NCBI RefSeq assembly: GCF_016405965.1
Contig: NZ_JAEFCD010000002.1
Location: 1-64,000 of the forward strand
Reading direction: 5' to 3'
Source of the DNA: Alteromonas sp. IB21
GTDB taxonomy: Bacteria; Pseudomonadota; Gammaproteobacteria; Enterobacterales; Alteromonadaceae
DNA: 64,000 nt
In this document: positions 1 through 7,876 of the stretch, one piece after another
Position numbering within the stretch: position 1 is the first letter of the stretch
How the letters are laid out: the number at the start of each line of letters is the position of its first letter
The notes under the pieces: generated by a model
The model's input: only the letters and a program-made list of their open reading frames with translations
Databases searched by the model: none
Told to the model about the DNA's origin: nothing
Program-made: the position numbers and the translations under genes

Positions 1-2
1 AT

Positions 3-2240
3 GATGAAAGCTACAACCAGTGGGGGATATCTGGTGGTGCCGACAACTTTTTAGACTTTCTAGAAAAAGAACTAAAGCCCTATATAAAGGCAAACTATCG
101 CACCAATAACTACGCAATTATCTCAGGGCATTCATTAAGCGCCCTTTTTACCGTGTACGCATTGCAAGAGAGGCCTGAACTGTTTCAAGCTTACTTCGCA
201 TTCAGCCCAAGTTTGTGGTGGCACGAAGAAGTGATATTTCCAGAGGCAAAAGCGTTCTATGCGTCAGATAGCGACCTTAACAAATATCTATATATAAATA
301 TGGGTAACGAAGATGGGAACATGCTAAGCGCATACGAACGTTACGTTGAACTACTAAATAGCAGCGAACGAAAAGGGTTTACCTTTGATACCGAACTGGA
401 TACATCTGAAAGCCACAACACGACTGCGCTTGCAGGTATGAGCTTGGCGCTTCAAAAACAGCTTAATTCGTTACGCCCAACAGGTGCGATAATACAAGAA
501 GGCATTCCTGCGGTAGAGCAATACTATAAAGACCTTTCTGCAAAATACGCTTTTGAAGCAAAGCCAGAATATAAAGCCGTAAACCACGCGGGTTATGCGG
601 CGCTAAACAAACAAGACTTTGACTCTGCCATTGCGATTTTTAAGAAAAATATAGCTCGCTTCCCTAACAAATCTGATGCCTACGACAGCCTAGCAGACGG
701 CTATGAAGCTAACGGCGAATTAGGCATGGCGCTTGAAATGAGAGAAAAAGCGCTAGCAATGAGCTATAAAGAAAATGTTGAAAATGGTGCTTTTAAAACG
801 CGGTTGGCTAACTTGCGAAAGAAGATTGCGGAAGGTGAAGAATCAAAAGAAGCTAACCTTTTAAAATCGGGGCTGGCTGAACGCATTCGAATTGAAGGGC
901 AAGAGGTTGATTACCAATCTTTAGAGCAAAGACAAGCGCATTATGACGTACCTGGTGTGTCTGTCGCGTTTATGAGAAATGGGCAACTAGCTTGGACCAT
1001 GCAAAGCGGCGTTAAAGATTTGACCACTGAATTGGCTGTTGATGAAAACACGGTGTTCCAAGCAGGCAGTATTTCTAAACCCGCATTTGCCGCAGTATTG
1101 ATGAAATATCGCCAAGATAACTCGCTAGATTTAGACGCAGATGTTAATACCTTACTCACCAGCTGGCAGTTGCCTGAACATGAATGGACTGGGCAAGATG
1201 TTGTTTCATTGCGCAGATTATTAAGCCACACGGCGGGTACCACAGTACATGGCTTTCCTGGTTACGCGGCGGGCGAACCCGTGCCTACTTTGCAGCAGGT
1301 GCTAGAAGGTGCATTTCCCGCCAACACCGATGCCGTTGTTGTTGATATTCAACCAGGTACGCAAATGCGTTATTCAGGTGGCGGCACAACGCTTGCTCAA
1401 CTTACCTTGCAAGACGAAGCTAACGAGCCCCTGCCGACTATGTCGCAACGGCTTTTGTTTAAACCATTAGGCATGACGCGTTCTGGCTTCGACCAGCCCA
1501 TATCGAAAAAACTATCTAACAATATGGCTACCCCGTACGACGGTGACGGTGCGCCAATTAAAGGTGGTGCGCATACTTACGCTACGCTTGCAGCTGCTGG
1601 CATGTGGAGTACCCCTTCAGACATGCTGAAAATGGCAAGCGGCGTTCGTAGCGCGTATTTAGGGCAGAAAACCGACTGGATTTCGCAAGCCAGCGCGCAG
1701 GAGATGTTAACCAACAATACGCCAAGCATTGAGCCGCCTAATGTTGGTATCGGCTTTTTTATCAATATGAGTGACGATGGAGAAGTTCTGGGCTTTGGTC
1801 ACGGTGGCGCAGATGCTGGGTTTATGTCGCAGCTATACCTTGAACTAGATACCGGCAACGGCTACGCCATTATGACGAACGGCAATAACGGCAGGCAGTT
1901 GATAAGCGAGCTAGAAATACGCCTAAAAGAAGCGCTAAGCGTAGGTTACTCGGAAGCTGAGGTTAGGAAGTTAGTACCCATAAGCCCAAAGGAACTGAGT
2001 AAATACATTGGAACCTACGTGGTAACTAACCCTGTGAGTGTTGATGTGGTGCTAGAAAAAACAGCCAATGGATTTGTGCTTAATGCCTTACCTTATGTTG
2101 AAAATGAAGAGTATTTTCATGAAGGTGAAGGGCTATTTTTTGCCAAGAATGGCAGTAGTGTTCGGTTTGAGATGGATGAAAAGAACGGGCTGGTTGAGGC
2201 ACTTGTGATGGATGGGAATATTCGGGGTGTTAGGGACTAG
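3..2240 (+). CDS. Esterase / TPR / serine beta-lactamase-like fusion protein (5' end missing)
   Basis: The frame is open from the first bases, so the real start lies upstream. The first ~140 visible residues are the end of an alpha/beta-hydrolase of the esterase D type: a nucleophile elbow GHSLSA (Ser codon 132-134) and a later ESHN that fits the catalytic His. A short TPR-like stretch follows (about nt 590-780). The second half is a class C beta-lactamase-like serine hydrolase: SISK (SxxK) at 1068-1079, a YSG in place of YxN, and an HGG motif near nt 1802, then a DUF3471-like tail. Such proteins cleave esters or peptide-like substrates, usually in the periplasm or envelope; the substrate here is unknown. 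The export signal, if any, is outside the window. The domain calls are firm, the biological role is not. Confidence 0.75.
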   Translation, partial: DESYNQWGISGGADNFLDFLEKELKPYIKANYRTNNYAIISGHSLSALFTVYALQERPELFQAYFAFSPSLWWHEEVIFPEAKAFYASDSDLNKYLYINMGNEDGNMLSAYERYVELLNSSERKGFTFDTELDTSESHNTTALAGMSLALQKQLNSLRPTGAIIQEGIPAVEQYYKDLSAKYAFEAKPEYKAVNHAGYAALNKQDFDSAIAIFKKNIARFPNKSDAYDSLADGYEANGELGMALEMREKALAMSYKENVENGAFKTRLANLRKKIAEGEESKEANLLKSGLAERIRIEGQEVDYQSLEQRQAHYDVPGVSVAFMRNGQLAWTMQSGVKDLTTELAVDENTVFQAGSISKPAFAAVLMKYRQDNSLDLDADVNTLLTSWQLPEHEWTGQDVVSLRRLLSHTAGTTVHGFPGYAAGEPVPTLQQVLEGAFPANTDAVVVDIQPGTQMRYSGGGTTLAQLTLQDEANEPLPTMSQRLLFKPLGMTRSGFDQPISKKLSNNMATPYDGDGAPIKGGAHTYATLAAAGMWSTPSDMLKMASGVRSAYLGQKTDWISQASAQEMLTNNTPSIEPPNVGIGFFINMSDDGEVLGFGHGGADAGFMSQLYLELDTGNGYAIMTNGNNGRQLISELEIRLKEALSVGYSEAEVRKLVPISPKELSKYIGTYVVTNPVSVDVVLEKTANGFVLNALPYVENEEYFHEGEGLFFAKNGSSVRFEMDEKNGLVEALVMDGNIRGVRD

Positions 2241-2491
2241 TAAGCGGTAAAGCTAAGTGTTCTCAGAATGTGAGTTTTTTACCGCACTGGTATAAATAGA
2301 GTAATTCTACTTGGTCGGAATGCGGCGAATATTCCCGATCAATTTTTGAAACCCTTCATTTAATAGTCAAGCCCTTTCAATGAAGTAGAGTTTAAACTCG
2401 ACCGTAAGTGTAAAACTATTTAACCCGCTTCTCACTCTAATATCATCGAATTCGATGGCATTAGAATAAGCGCTAAAGCCTTAAAATGAAT
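2241..2491. other. Intergenic stretch with a 30-bp imperfect palindrome
   Basis: No gene is visible between the hydrolase and the IS481 left end. A palindrome spans 2436-2465, centred on GAATTC, with 13 of 15 positions pairing. It has no T run, so it looks more like an operator or element relic than a terminator. A looser stem (gcggtaa at 2244-2250 against ttaccgc at 2279-2285) could fold at the 3' end of the hydrolase transcript. Confidence 0.4.
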
Positions 2492-2590
2492 TAGTCTCGA
2501 CTTAATCTGACACTTCTTCTTGAAAAGATGAGAGTTACCCGTTTTGATAAAGGTGTCGAATCTTTAATCAAAACAAAATAGGTAACTCTC

Positions 2591-3625
2591 ATGTTGCATA
2601 CTAACAATCCAATCATTAAACACAAAGCAGGTTTGCTTAATCTCGCAGAAGAACTCGGAAATGTATCAAGAGCGTGTAAAGTTATGGGCGTTTCTCGCGA
2701 TACTTTTTACCGTTATCAAGAACTTGTTGAAGACGGTGGAATTGACTCGTTAATCGATAAAAGTCGCAGAACTCCAAATCTTAAAAACCGCGTTGATGAA
2801 GTGACAGAACAAGCTGTCATTGATTACGCTATCGAGTTTCCAGCTCACGGCCAACACAGAACCAGCAACGAGCTTAGGAAGAGAAGTATTTTTGTGTCTG
2901 GTAGTGGCGTTAGATCCATTTGGCTTCGTCATGACTTGGAGAACTTTAAAAAGCGGCTTAAAGCGTTAGAAGATAAAGTCGCTAATGACGGCATAATCCT
3001 CACAGATTCACAGGTTGCTGCGTTAGAGAAAAAGAAGAATGATGACGAAGCTTGCGGAGAGATAGAAACCCTTCACCCAGGTTACTTAGGCTCGCAAGAT
3101 ACGTTTTATGTGGGAAACTTGAAAGGTGTTGGTCGTATCTATCAGCAAACCTTCATCGATACTTACAGCAAGGTGGCCTTCGCCAAACTGTATACCACCA
3201 AAACGCCGATAACCGCTGCTGACGCTCTCAATGACAAGGTGCTGCCTTACTTCGAACAGCATGACTTACCAATGCTCAGAATACTTACCGATCGCGGTAC
3301 AGAATATTGTGGGAAGGTAGAGCACCATGATTACCAGCTTTACCTTGCGATAAACGATATCGACCACACGAAAACTAAAGCAATGTCTCCGCAAACGAAC
3401 GGAATCTGCGAGCGCTTCCACAAAACGATATTGAATGAGTTCTACCAAGTTACGTTCCGTAAGAAACTATATGCGTCGCTAGAAGAGCTTCAAAAAGATC
3501 TGGACGTGTGGATGGATTACTACAACAATGAAAGGACTCATCAGGGCAAAATGTGCTGTGGCAGAACGCCACTGGAAACATTAATCGATGGGAAACGGAC
3601 TTGGGCTGAGAAGAATCTAGTGTGA
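2591..3625 (+). CDS. IS481-family DDE transposase (last residues altered by an insertion)
   Basis: This is the transposase of the outer element. The N-terminus has a helix-turn-helix (NVSRACKVMGVSRDTFYRY) followed by a second DNA-binding segment. The catalytic rve-type core shows D (QDTFYVG), D (LTDRGTEYCG) and E (GICERFHKTILNEFY), with a C-terminal NERTHQGKMCCGRTP typical of the family. The nested element enters at 3621. Joining the flanks across it (3620 to 6025) restores an ending NLAQI-stop instead of the present NLV-stop, so the protein has lost only about three residues and gained one. The catalytic core is intact and the enzyme may still be active, but the right terminus of its element is now displaced by 2.4 kb. 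Confidence 0.9.
   Translation: MLHTNNPIIKHKAGLLNLAEELGNVSRACKVMGVSRDTFYRYQELVEDGGIDSLIDKSRRTPNLKNRVDEVTEQAVIDYAIEFPAHGQHRTSNELRKRSIFVSGSGVRSIWLRHDLENFKKRLKALEDKVANDGIILTDSQVAALEKKKNDDEACGEIETLHPGYLGSQDTFYVGNLKGVGRIYQQTFIDTYSKVAFAKLYTTKTPITAADALNDKVLPYFEQHDLPMLRILTDRGTEYCGKVEHHDYQLYLAINDIDHTKTKAMSPQTNGICERFHKTILNEFYQVTFRKKLYASLEELQKDLDVWMDYYNNERTHQGKMCCGRTPLETLIDGKRTWAEKNLV
3605..3620 (+). repeat. Left copy of 16-bp target site duplication
   Basis: GCTGAGAAGAATCTAG lies immediately left of the TGT end of the nested element and is repeated exactly at 6009-6024. It is original IS481 transposase sequence, so it marks the insertion event precisely. Confidence 0.9.
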
Positions 3626-3671
3626 TTACCAAGGGAACTTGACGGTCTAACTACCAAGCGATTTTGACGCT
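3621..3671 (+). repeat. Left terminal repeat of nested element (two binding-site-like copies)
   Basis: TGT end followed by ATTACCAAGGGAACTTGACGG (from 3625) and ACTACCAAGCGATTTTGACGC (from 3650). This aligns with the inverted right end almost base for base over 50 bp. Confidence 0.8.
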
Positions 3672-3694
3672 TTGAAATTAGCATCGGTTTGAGG

Positions 3695-4333
3695 CTATGA
3701 CAATAGACTTTTCTCCGTAGTCGTGGCTAGGTAGCGTTCAATCTCTGCCGCAGTTGCCTGAATAGACATTCCTGTATTGTCTAAATGGAATGTTTTTACC
3801 TTTGGTATATCAGTTGAAAAATCAAATTTATCTAGATAATTGTCAAGGTACTCTTTCGACTGAATCTTGTTGGTGTTTTTCCGTCTTTCGTCGATAACTC
3901 TGCATACGTGCTCATCGTAAGTACAAGATAATCTTATGAAATTAGGGCTAATGTCGTTTCGCTCTAACATTTCAAGCAGGCCGTTAATGAAATAGTTACT
4001 AGCGGGGTGAACATAGCAAAACGTAAACACCAATCCATTGGTGTTGTTATCGATCAGCGTTTGGAAGGCTTCAATGCATGTCTGACGCTGATATGCCTCA
4101 AAGCCATCATTACCGAATCCGATCACTGCACACGAAATGTCAAAGGCCAAATGCTGTGGAAACAATCGCCAGTTTTTTCTTTTTGCCAGTTCCCTAGCAA
4201 CACTTTCCTTACCTACTCCAGATGGACCATATATCATCGTAAATTTCAAAACATGTGCGCCTTCAGGATCATTAAAATTAACAACCCTAAAGTAACTGTA
4301 TATAAATACAGTTTCAAGTCCGATTTTCAACAT
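3695..4333 (-). CDS. P-loop NTPase / small-molecule kinase-like protein carried by the nested element
   Basis: The protein has a Walker A motif GPSGVGKES close to its functional N-terminus and a lid-like segment with VIDERRKN, the layout of shikimate/adenylate-type kinases or zeta-toxin-like P-loop enzymes. It does not resemble the IstB helper ATPase of IS21. It lies inside the element, 5 bp after the transposase stop and on the same strand, so it is probably co-transcribed. The start is uncertain: the ATG at 4333 has its purine-rich segment too close, while a TTG at 4249 or ATG at 4237 would place the P-loop near the N-terminus as usual for such kinases. It could be a passenger (resistance, toxin or immunity) or a transposition helper; the substrate is unknown. 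Confidence 0.6.
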   Translation of the reverse strand: MLKIGLETVFIYSYFRVVNFNDPEGAHVLKFTMIYGPSGVGKESVARELAKRKNWRLFPQHLAFDISCAVIGFGNDGFEAYQRQTCIEAFQTLIDNNTNGLVFTFCYVHPASNYFINGLLEMLERNDISPNFIRLSCTYDEHVCRVIDERRKNTNKIQSKEYLDNYLDKFDFSTDIPKVKTFHLDNTGMSIQATAAEIERYLATTTEKSLLS

Positions 4334-4338
4334 CCTGA

Positions 4339-5868
4339 TTACTTTACAGATGATTTGTCTATTCTCAGCGCCATAGTGTTCATCTTTTCCCTTAGCCAGA
4401 TATTGCGGACTCCGCTAGCATGTATCGTGACGTTCCGCTCAGATTTGAGCAGTCGTGACACTTGCACTTGACCAAGATGTGGATTGGCTAGCGAGAACTC
4501 AATTACGATTTGCTCGGTAGCTTTGTCAGTACGATTCTTATGATGTAGGCTCTGAGGTTCTTGGCGCTTTAACGCGTCGGCACCACCTTCTTTCACAAGG
4601 TTTCGGTGTCGGTAGATAGTATCGCGAGATACGCCGCTCAGTCGAGACGCCTCTGCTACATTGCCAAGCTTGTCTGCCAACGCCAGTACATCAAGCTTTT
4701 TCTGTATATCAATGTCTTCTGAGTGCGTCGTATAGGATTTGTCTAGCGGCGCTTTCGTTGGCTCTATCACTGGTGATACCGTTAGTTTTCTACCTGCGAA
4801 GTAGACATCAAACTGCTTGCCGATCACGTTTCTGATTTCGATTTTCTGATGGGCAATTGAGTGTTTTATGGGTGACTCAATAAAGTAAAATTGCCCTTTG
4901 TAAGTGAAGGTATGATCGTTGCGGATTTTGCGGTGCACTTTGGTTATACAGATATCATCAAGGTTGACGTGATTGGGTATCGGTTGATATTCAGAATCCG
5001 TCGTAGATGGCTTTACGGTCATTTTTTTATGCCAGACCTGCGGGATAAAGACATGCTGAAGGTACGCATTGGCCGCTGCCATATCAGTGATATTGCGCAT
5101 TCTAAACTCAGGGACGAGCCTATCTTGCAAGGTATCGAACGCCCGTTCTATTCGCCCTTTACCCTGTGGTGAGCTGGCGAAGATAATTTCGATACCCAGC
5201 TCTTCACATGCCCGCTGTACTTGAGAGAAGTTGCAACGTTTAGGTCCACCGAATATTCCTGCGCGATCAACATACAAAGTTTTAAATACGCCTTTTTTCT
5301 CCACCACCGAGCGCAGTAGCTTCAAACAGCCAGCGGTTGTTTCGGCATGAAAAAACTCGGCAAACAACTGGCTGTTGGCATCGTCAATCATGGCAATCAA
5401 ACAGGTCTTTTGGGTGCCAAACCACCGATGTGTGCTGCCATCCATTTGCAACATTAATCCCACGCTTTCCATACGCTCTCTACGCTTGTGTACACGGCCA
5501 CGTCTGCGTTTAGCACGTTTCACATGATGAATATCATGCGCCCACTTACGCAGAGTTTCACGCTTTACTTCAATGTGTTCGTTGGCTTGCAACAACTCTC
5601 CCAAGTGAAGCAGATTGACATCGTAATATTTCTCTCGGATAAGTGATTGAACTTGCTGCTTCAATGAATTTGGTGTTTTGTTGACTGGTTCGTTACCTGT
5701 ATTGCCATGAACCACAAAACGAATACCGACTTCACGATACCGCTTCAAGTAACGCTCAATGGTACGTCTGGATTTATTCAGGAGTTTGACGGCATTAGCA
5801 ATGGTTATCTTGCGCTCAGCAACCTTGGCAATAACGTCTACAGTCAATTGCGCTTTGGAATTTAACAT
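4339..5868 (-). CDS. DDE transposase of nested element with C-terminal IS481-like HTH domain
   Basis: The first ~60 residues hold a helix-turn-helix (ITIANAVKLLNKSRRTIERYL). The integrase-like core shows D (LMLQMDGSTHRWF), D (LYVDRAGIF) and E (KGRIERAFDTLQ). After a beta-rich segment, the last ~115 residues are a second DNA-binding module (LGNVAEASRLSGVSRDTIYR ... ASGVRNIWLRE) that closely resembles the N-terminus of the neighbouring IS481 transposase (LGNVSRACKVMGVSRDTFYR ... GSGVRSIWLRH). I place the start at 5868 because a TGAGGAT ribosome-binding site sits at the right distance; the ATG two codons upstream overlaps it. It presumably acts on the repeated motifs at the element ends. The gene is intact. 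Confidence 0.85.
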   Translation of the reverse strand: MLNSKAQLTVDVIAKVAERKITIANAVKLLNKSRRTIERYLKRYREVGIRFVVHGNTGNEPVNKTPNSLKQQVQSLIREKYYDVNLLHLGELLQANEHIEVKRETLRKWAHDIHHVKRAKRRRGRVHKRRERMESVGLMLQMDGSTHRWFGTQKTCLIAMIDDANSQLFAEFFHAETTAGCLKLLRSVVEKKGVFKTLYVDRAGIFGGPKRCNFSQVQRACEELGIEIIFASSPQGKGRIERAFDTLQDRLVPEFRMRNITDMAAANAYLQHVFIPQVWHKKMTVKPSTTDSEYQPIPNHVNLDDICITKVHRKIRNDHTFTYKGQFYFIESPIKHSIAHQKIEIRNVIGKQFDVYFAGRKLTVSPVIEPTKAPLDKSYTTHSEDIDIQKKLDVLALADKLGNVAEASRLSGVSRDTIYRHRNLVKEGGADALKRQEPQSLHHKNRTDKATEQIVIEFSLANPHLGQVQVSRLLKSERNVTIHASGVRNIWLREKMNTMALRIDKSSVK

Positions 5869-5950
5869 GATCATCCTCAGCGTCTCTCCTATGCAAAAAA
5901 CAAAGAAGAAACACGGTTAAAAGATAACCGTCAAATTCCCTTGGTAATTA

Positions 5951-6008
5951 GTGAATGCGACAAAATCGCGTGGTAATTAAAGACCGACAGAATCGCTTGG
6001 TGTTAACA
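5951..6008 (-). repeat. Right terminal repeat of nested element
   Basis: Read on the minus strand it starts TGTTAACACCAAGCGATTCT and continues into a second (ATTACCACGCGATTTTGTCGC) copy. A third copy (AATTACCAAGGGAATTTGACGG) continues inward to about position 5926. Confidence 0.8.
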
Positions 6009-6024
6009 GCTGAGAAGAATCTAG
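6009..6024 (+). repeat. Right copy of 16-bp target site duplication
   Basis: GCTGAGAAGAATCTAG directly follows the right end of the nested element and is identical to 3605-3620. It continues into the original last codons of the IS481 transposase (GCT CAA ATC TAA). Confidence 0.9.
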
Positions 6025-6112
6025 CTCAAATCTAAACTGACAGCGACACCTGAAAAAACGGGTAACTGTCAGATCAAGTCTGAGCTAGTACACTTAAAAT
6101 AACAATTCATTA

Positions 6113-6188
6113 AAAAATTATAAATGATGAGACACTAAAACCTATAAATAAGGATTGTTAACTGTTCAGTATCACGAGCAATAGTTGG
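6113..6188 (+). promoter_or_regulatory. Orphan copy of the fic upstream repeat/promoter region
   Basis: Positions 6126-6188 align without gaps to 23225-23287, just upstream of the fic gene, with about 51 of 63 bases identical, including the core AAAACCTATAA at 6137. Exactly 24 bp upstream (6113) lies a degenerate second copy of the core, in the same register as the array at 23164-23248. The similarity ends where the fic coding region would begin. No fic gene follows here, so this is a relic or an orphan binding site next to the IS481 right end. Confidence 0.7.
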
Positions 6189-6235
6189 CATGCAGGTTTG
6201 TGTCAGAACGAGTAAGTTATCATTATGATTATTCA

Positions 6236-6274
6236 AACAACCTACGACTATTTCAATATTATTCGTAGGTTGTT
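6236..6274 (-). terminator. Stem-loop after the urease operon
   Basis: A perfect 12-bp inverted repeat (aacaacctacga / tcgtaggttgtt) with a 15-bp loop lies 25 bp past the last gene of the urease operon. On the minus strand it is followed by only a weak T-rich stretch, so it may be an imperfect terminator or a 3'-end protecting hairpin. Confidence 0.6.
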
Positions 6275-6298
6275 AACTCTCTAAAATTCAAGCTTTAC

Positions 6299-6484
6299 CT
6301 ACTTATTCATTCGCTTTGCTCTTACCCATCGAAAAATTGTAAACGCTACAGCTGCGCATAACGCCCAAAATAGTATGTGGTAAAAATTATGATGGGCGCC
6401 TTCCCCTAAAAACGTATCAGTATGCGCATTTGCAGTATTCGCAAAAAAGAAAAAAGCGCTAAGTAATATGCAATGTAATCTCAT
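6299..6484 (-). CDS. Small membrane protein at the end of the urease operon
   Basis: A 61-residue protein with a hydrophobic signal-like N-terminus ending in ANAHTDTF, a histidine-containing stretch (GEGAHHNFYH), one further transmembrane helix and a basic C-terminus (RWVRAKRMNK). It starts 30 bp after ureG with a good ribosome-binding site (TTGAGGAAT), so it is the last gene of the urease operon. The two hydrophobic segments and the AHTDTFLGEGAHH segment recall a shortened HupE/UreJ-like nickel-permease fragment, but the similarity is weak. I do not recognise the family. Its position and His residues suggest a role linked to nickel or urease; that is inference. Confidence 0.6.
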   Translation of the reverse strand: MRLHCILLSAFFFFANTANAHTDTFLGEGAHHNFYHILFWALCAAVAFTIFRWVRAKRMNK

Positions 6485-6514
6485 GATTTAATTCCTCAAT
6501 ATTAATGTTAAGTC

Positions 6515-7126
6515 TTACAAGCTCAGCATGCCTTCCTTTTCGATAAACGAAATTATGTCTGCAAGGCCCTGCTGAGTTTTCATGTTGCTAAATATAAACG
6601 GTTTGTCTCCACGCATTTTTTTGGTGTCTGCATCCATTACCTCTAGCGATGCACCGACTAGGTTGGCTACGTCTATCTTATTAATGATTAATAAATCCGA
6701 TTTTGTAATACCCGGCCCACCTTTTCGTGGAATTTTATCGCCTGCAGAAACATCAATAACATAAATGGTTAGGTCAGAAAGTTCAGGGCTGAAAGTAGCA
6801 CTAAGGTTATCTCCACCGCTTTCTACTAATACAAAATCGAGATCATTATGACGTGCCTGTAACTCATCTATAGCCGCTAGATTCATTGAGGCATCTTCGC
6901 GAATAGCCGTGTGTGGACAGCCACCCGTCTCAACCCCTATTATTCGATCCGCGGCCAATGCGTCATTTTTCGTTAAAAATTCGGCATCTTCTCTGGTGTA
7001 AATATCATTCGTAACAACCGCCATGTTGTACTTGTCTCGTAACGAAAGACAAAGCTGACGAAGAAGGGCTGTTTTACCTGAACCAACTGGTCCTCCCACA
7101 CCTATACGCAAAACTTGTTTTTTCAT
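6515..7126 (-). CDS. ureG: Urease accessory GTPase UreG
   Basis: UreG is the cytoplasmic SIMIBI-class GTPase that, with UreD and UreF, drives nickel delivery to apo-urease. The 203-residue protein, the usual length, has the P-loop [14 protein letters not shown] at the N-terminus, the [13 protein letters not shown] segment with the conserved Cys-Pro-His nickel/zinc site, [17 protein letters not shown] (Walker B region) and the guanine-specificity motif NKID. It follows ureF by 51 bp and belongs to the operon. Confidence 0.96.
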   Translation of the reverse strand: MKKQVLRIGVGGPVGSGKTALLRQLCLSLRDKYNMAVVTNDIYTREDAEFLTKNDALAADRIIGVETGGCPHTAIREDASMNLAAIDELQARHNDLDFVLVESGGDNLSATFSPELSDLTIYVIDVSAGDKIPRKGGPGITKSDLLIINKIDVANLVGASLEVMDADTKKMRGDKPFIFSNMKTQQGLADIISFIEKEGMLSL

Positions 7127-7177
7127 AATTTGTGTATCTCTTCTGGTTTATCTTTTTAATTTAATTTCGTTTCGGGC

Positions 7178-7876
7178 TTACGACCTGAACAACCGTGAAT
7201 ATTGACTTTCATGCCACGCGCTTGCCATCGCTAAGTGGGGTAGGCTATTACCTATATCGTTGTCACTCACATGATTTGCTCGAGTAATTAGCGCTTCGCA
7301 ATTATTGCTTAACCTAAACAAAAGGTTCTGCGCTTGAGTCTGCCCCAGCGGCACTAGCTTAGTCGCAGCGGCGACTTGGTTATCTATATAAGTCCAGCAG
7401 TAGCCACTTTGGGCAGATAAAAGGTCTAAATTGAAAGTGAAAGCGCACAACGAATATGCGCTTACGAAACTACAATCTAATCCGTCAAGAAGGTCAGAAT
7501 AGGGAGTGATATTGAAATCATCTAGTTGATTCATTAGGCGTATTAACGCCTTCCCCATAGCTAAATCAGACAGCAATAACTCATGACTCTCTCTACACGC
7601 GACAATATGCTCATTCCAATAGATTAATGCCTTCGTATCACCGGCGTTAAGCGCCTGATACAGACGATTGATTATAGGAAGATCGGTCTGAGCGATAGAC
7701 TCTGCCAAATTCACTTCTATCCAGCTTTCAGTACTCGCGCTGTCGGTAAGCCAACCATTTTCAGTGGCGAACTCTAAGCCTTGTGAAAATGAAAAACCGC
7801 CCACCGGTAGATTAGCGCTGCATAACTGTAATAGTCGCTGAAGTTGTAATGGACTAGTTTGAGGAGCCAGCTTCAT
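7178..7876 (-). CDS. ureF: Urease accessory protein UreF
   Basis: UreF forms the UreDFG chaperone complex on apo-urease and regulates the UreG GTPase. The 232-residue, mostly helical protein carries the family hallmarks [21 protein letters not shown] near the N-terminus, and [18 protein letters not shown] near the C-terminus. Its start directly abuts the ureE stop (no spacer), which suggests translational coupling. Confidence 0.95.
   Translation of the reverse strand: MKLAPQTSPLQLQRLLQLCSANLPVGGFSFSQGLEFATENGWLTDSASTESWIEVNLAESIAQTDLPIINRLYQALNAGDTKALIYWNEHIVACRESHELLLSDLAMGKALIRLMNQLDDFNITPYSDLLDGLDCSFVSAYSLCAFTFNLDLLSAQSGYCWTYIDNQVAAATKLVPLGQTQAQNLLFRLSNNCEALITRANHVSDNDIGNSLPHLAMASAWHESQYSRLFRS

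Larger units (their letters stand above)
3621..6008 (-). mobile_element. ISNCY-like DDE element with passenger P-loop gene, nested in IS481
   Basis: A 2388-bp element that begins TGTGATTACC and ends with the complement TGTTAACACC, flanked by a 16-bp direct duplication. The ends are imperfect inverted repeats over about 50 bp and contain several copies of a roughly 21-bp motif (ACCAAGSGAWTTTGACGG type): two at the left end about 25 bp apart and three at the right end about 27-29 bp apart. TGT...ACA termini with repeated transposase-binding sites recall IS21/Mu/Tn7-like elements. It encodes, on the minus strand, a 509-aa transposase and then a P-loop protein of about 200 aa. The family name ISNCY (unclassified) is my best guess. 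Confidence 0.8.
2492..6089 (+). mobile_element. IS481-family insertion sequence, interrupted by a second element
   Basis: The outer element has imperfect terminal inverted repeats: the left end (from about 2492) and the reverse complement of the right end (to about 6089) share a gacttRatctgaca block and, further in, an agttacccgtttt block followed by aggtgtcg. The left end carries about 18 extra bases between these blocks. Without the nested element (3621-6008) and one copy of its target duplication it is about 1.2 kb, usual for IS481. It carries one DDE transposase gene. The exact outermost base is uncertain by a few positions, and no clear target duplication of the outer element was identified. 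Confidence 0.75.

Noticed and set aside
2591..3625. IS481 transposase as a truncated pseudogene
   Set aside because: All three catalytic acidic residues and the usual C-terminal motif are present; only the last few residues differ from the reconstructed original.
4007..4471. Plus-strand frame of 154 residues across the passenger gene
   Set aside because: It is antisense to the P-loop gene, which has a clear Walker A motif, and its product lacks any domain.
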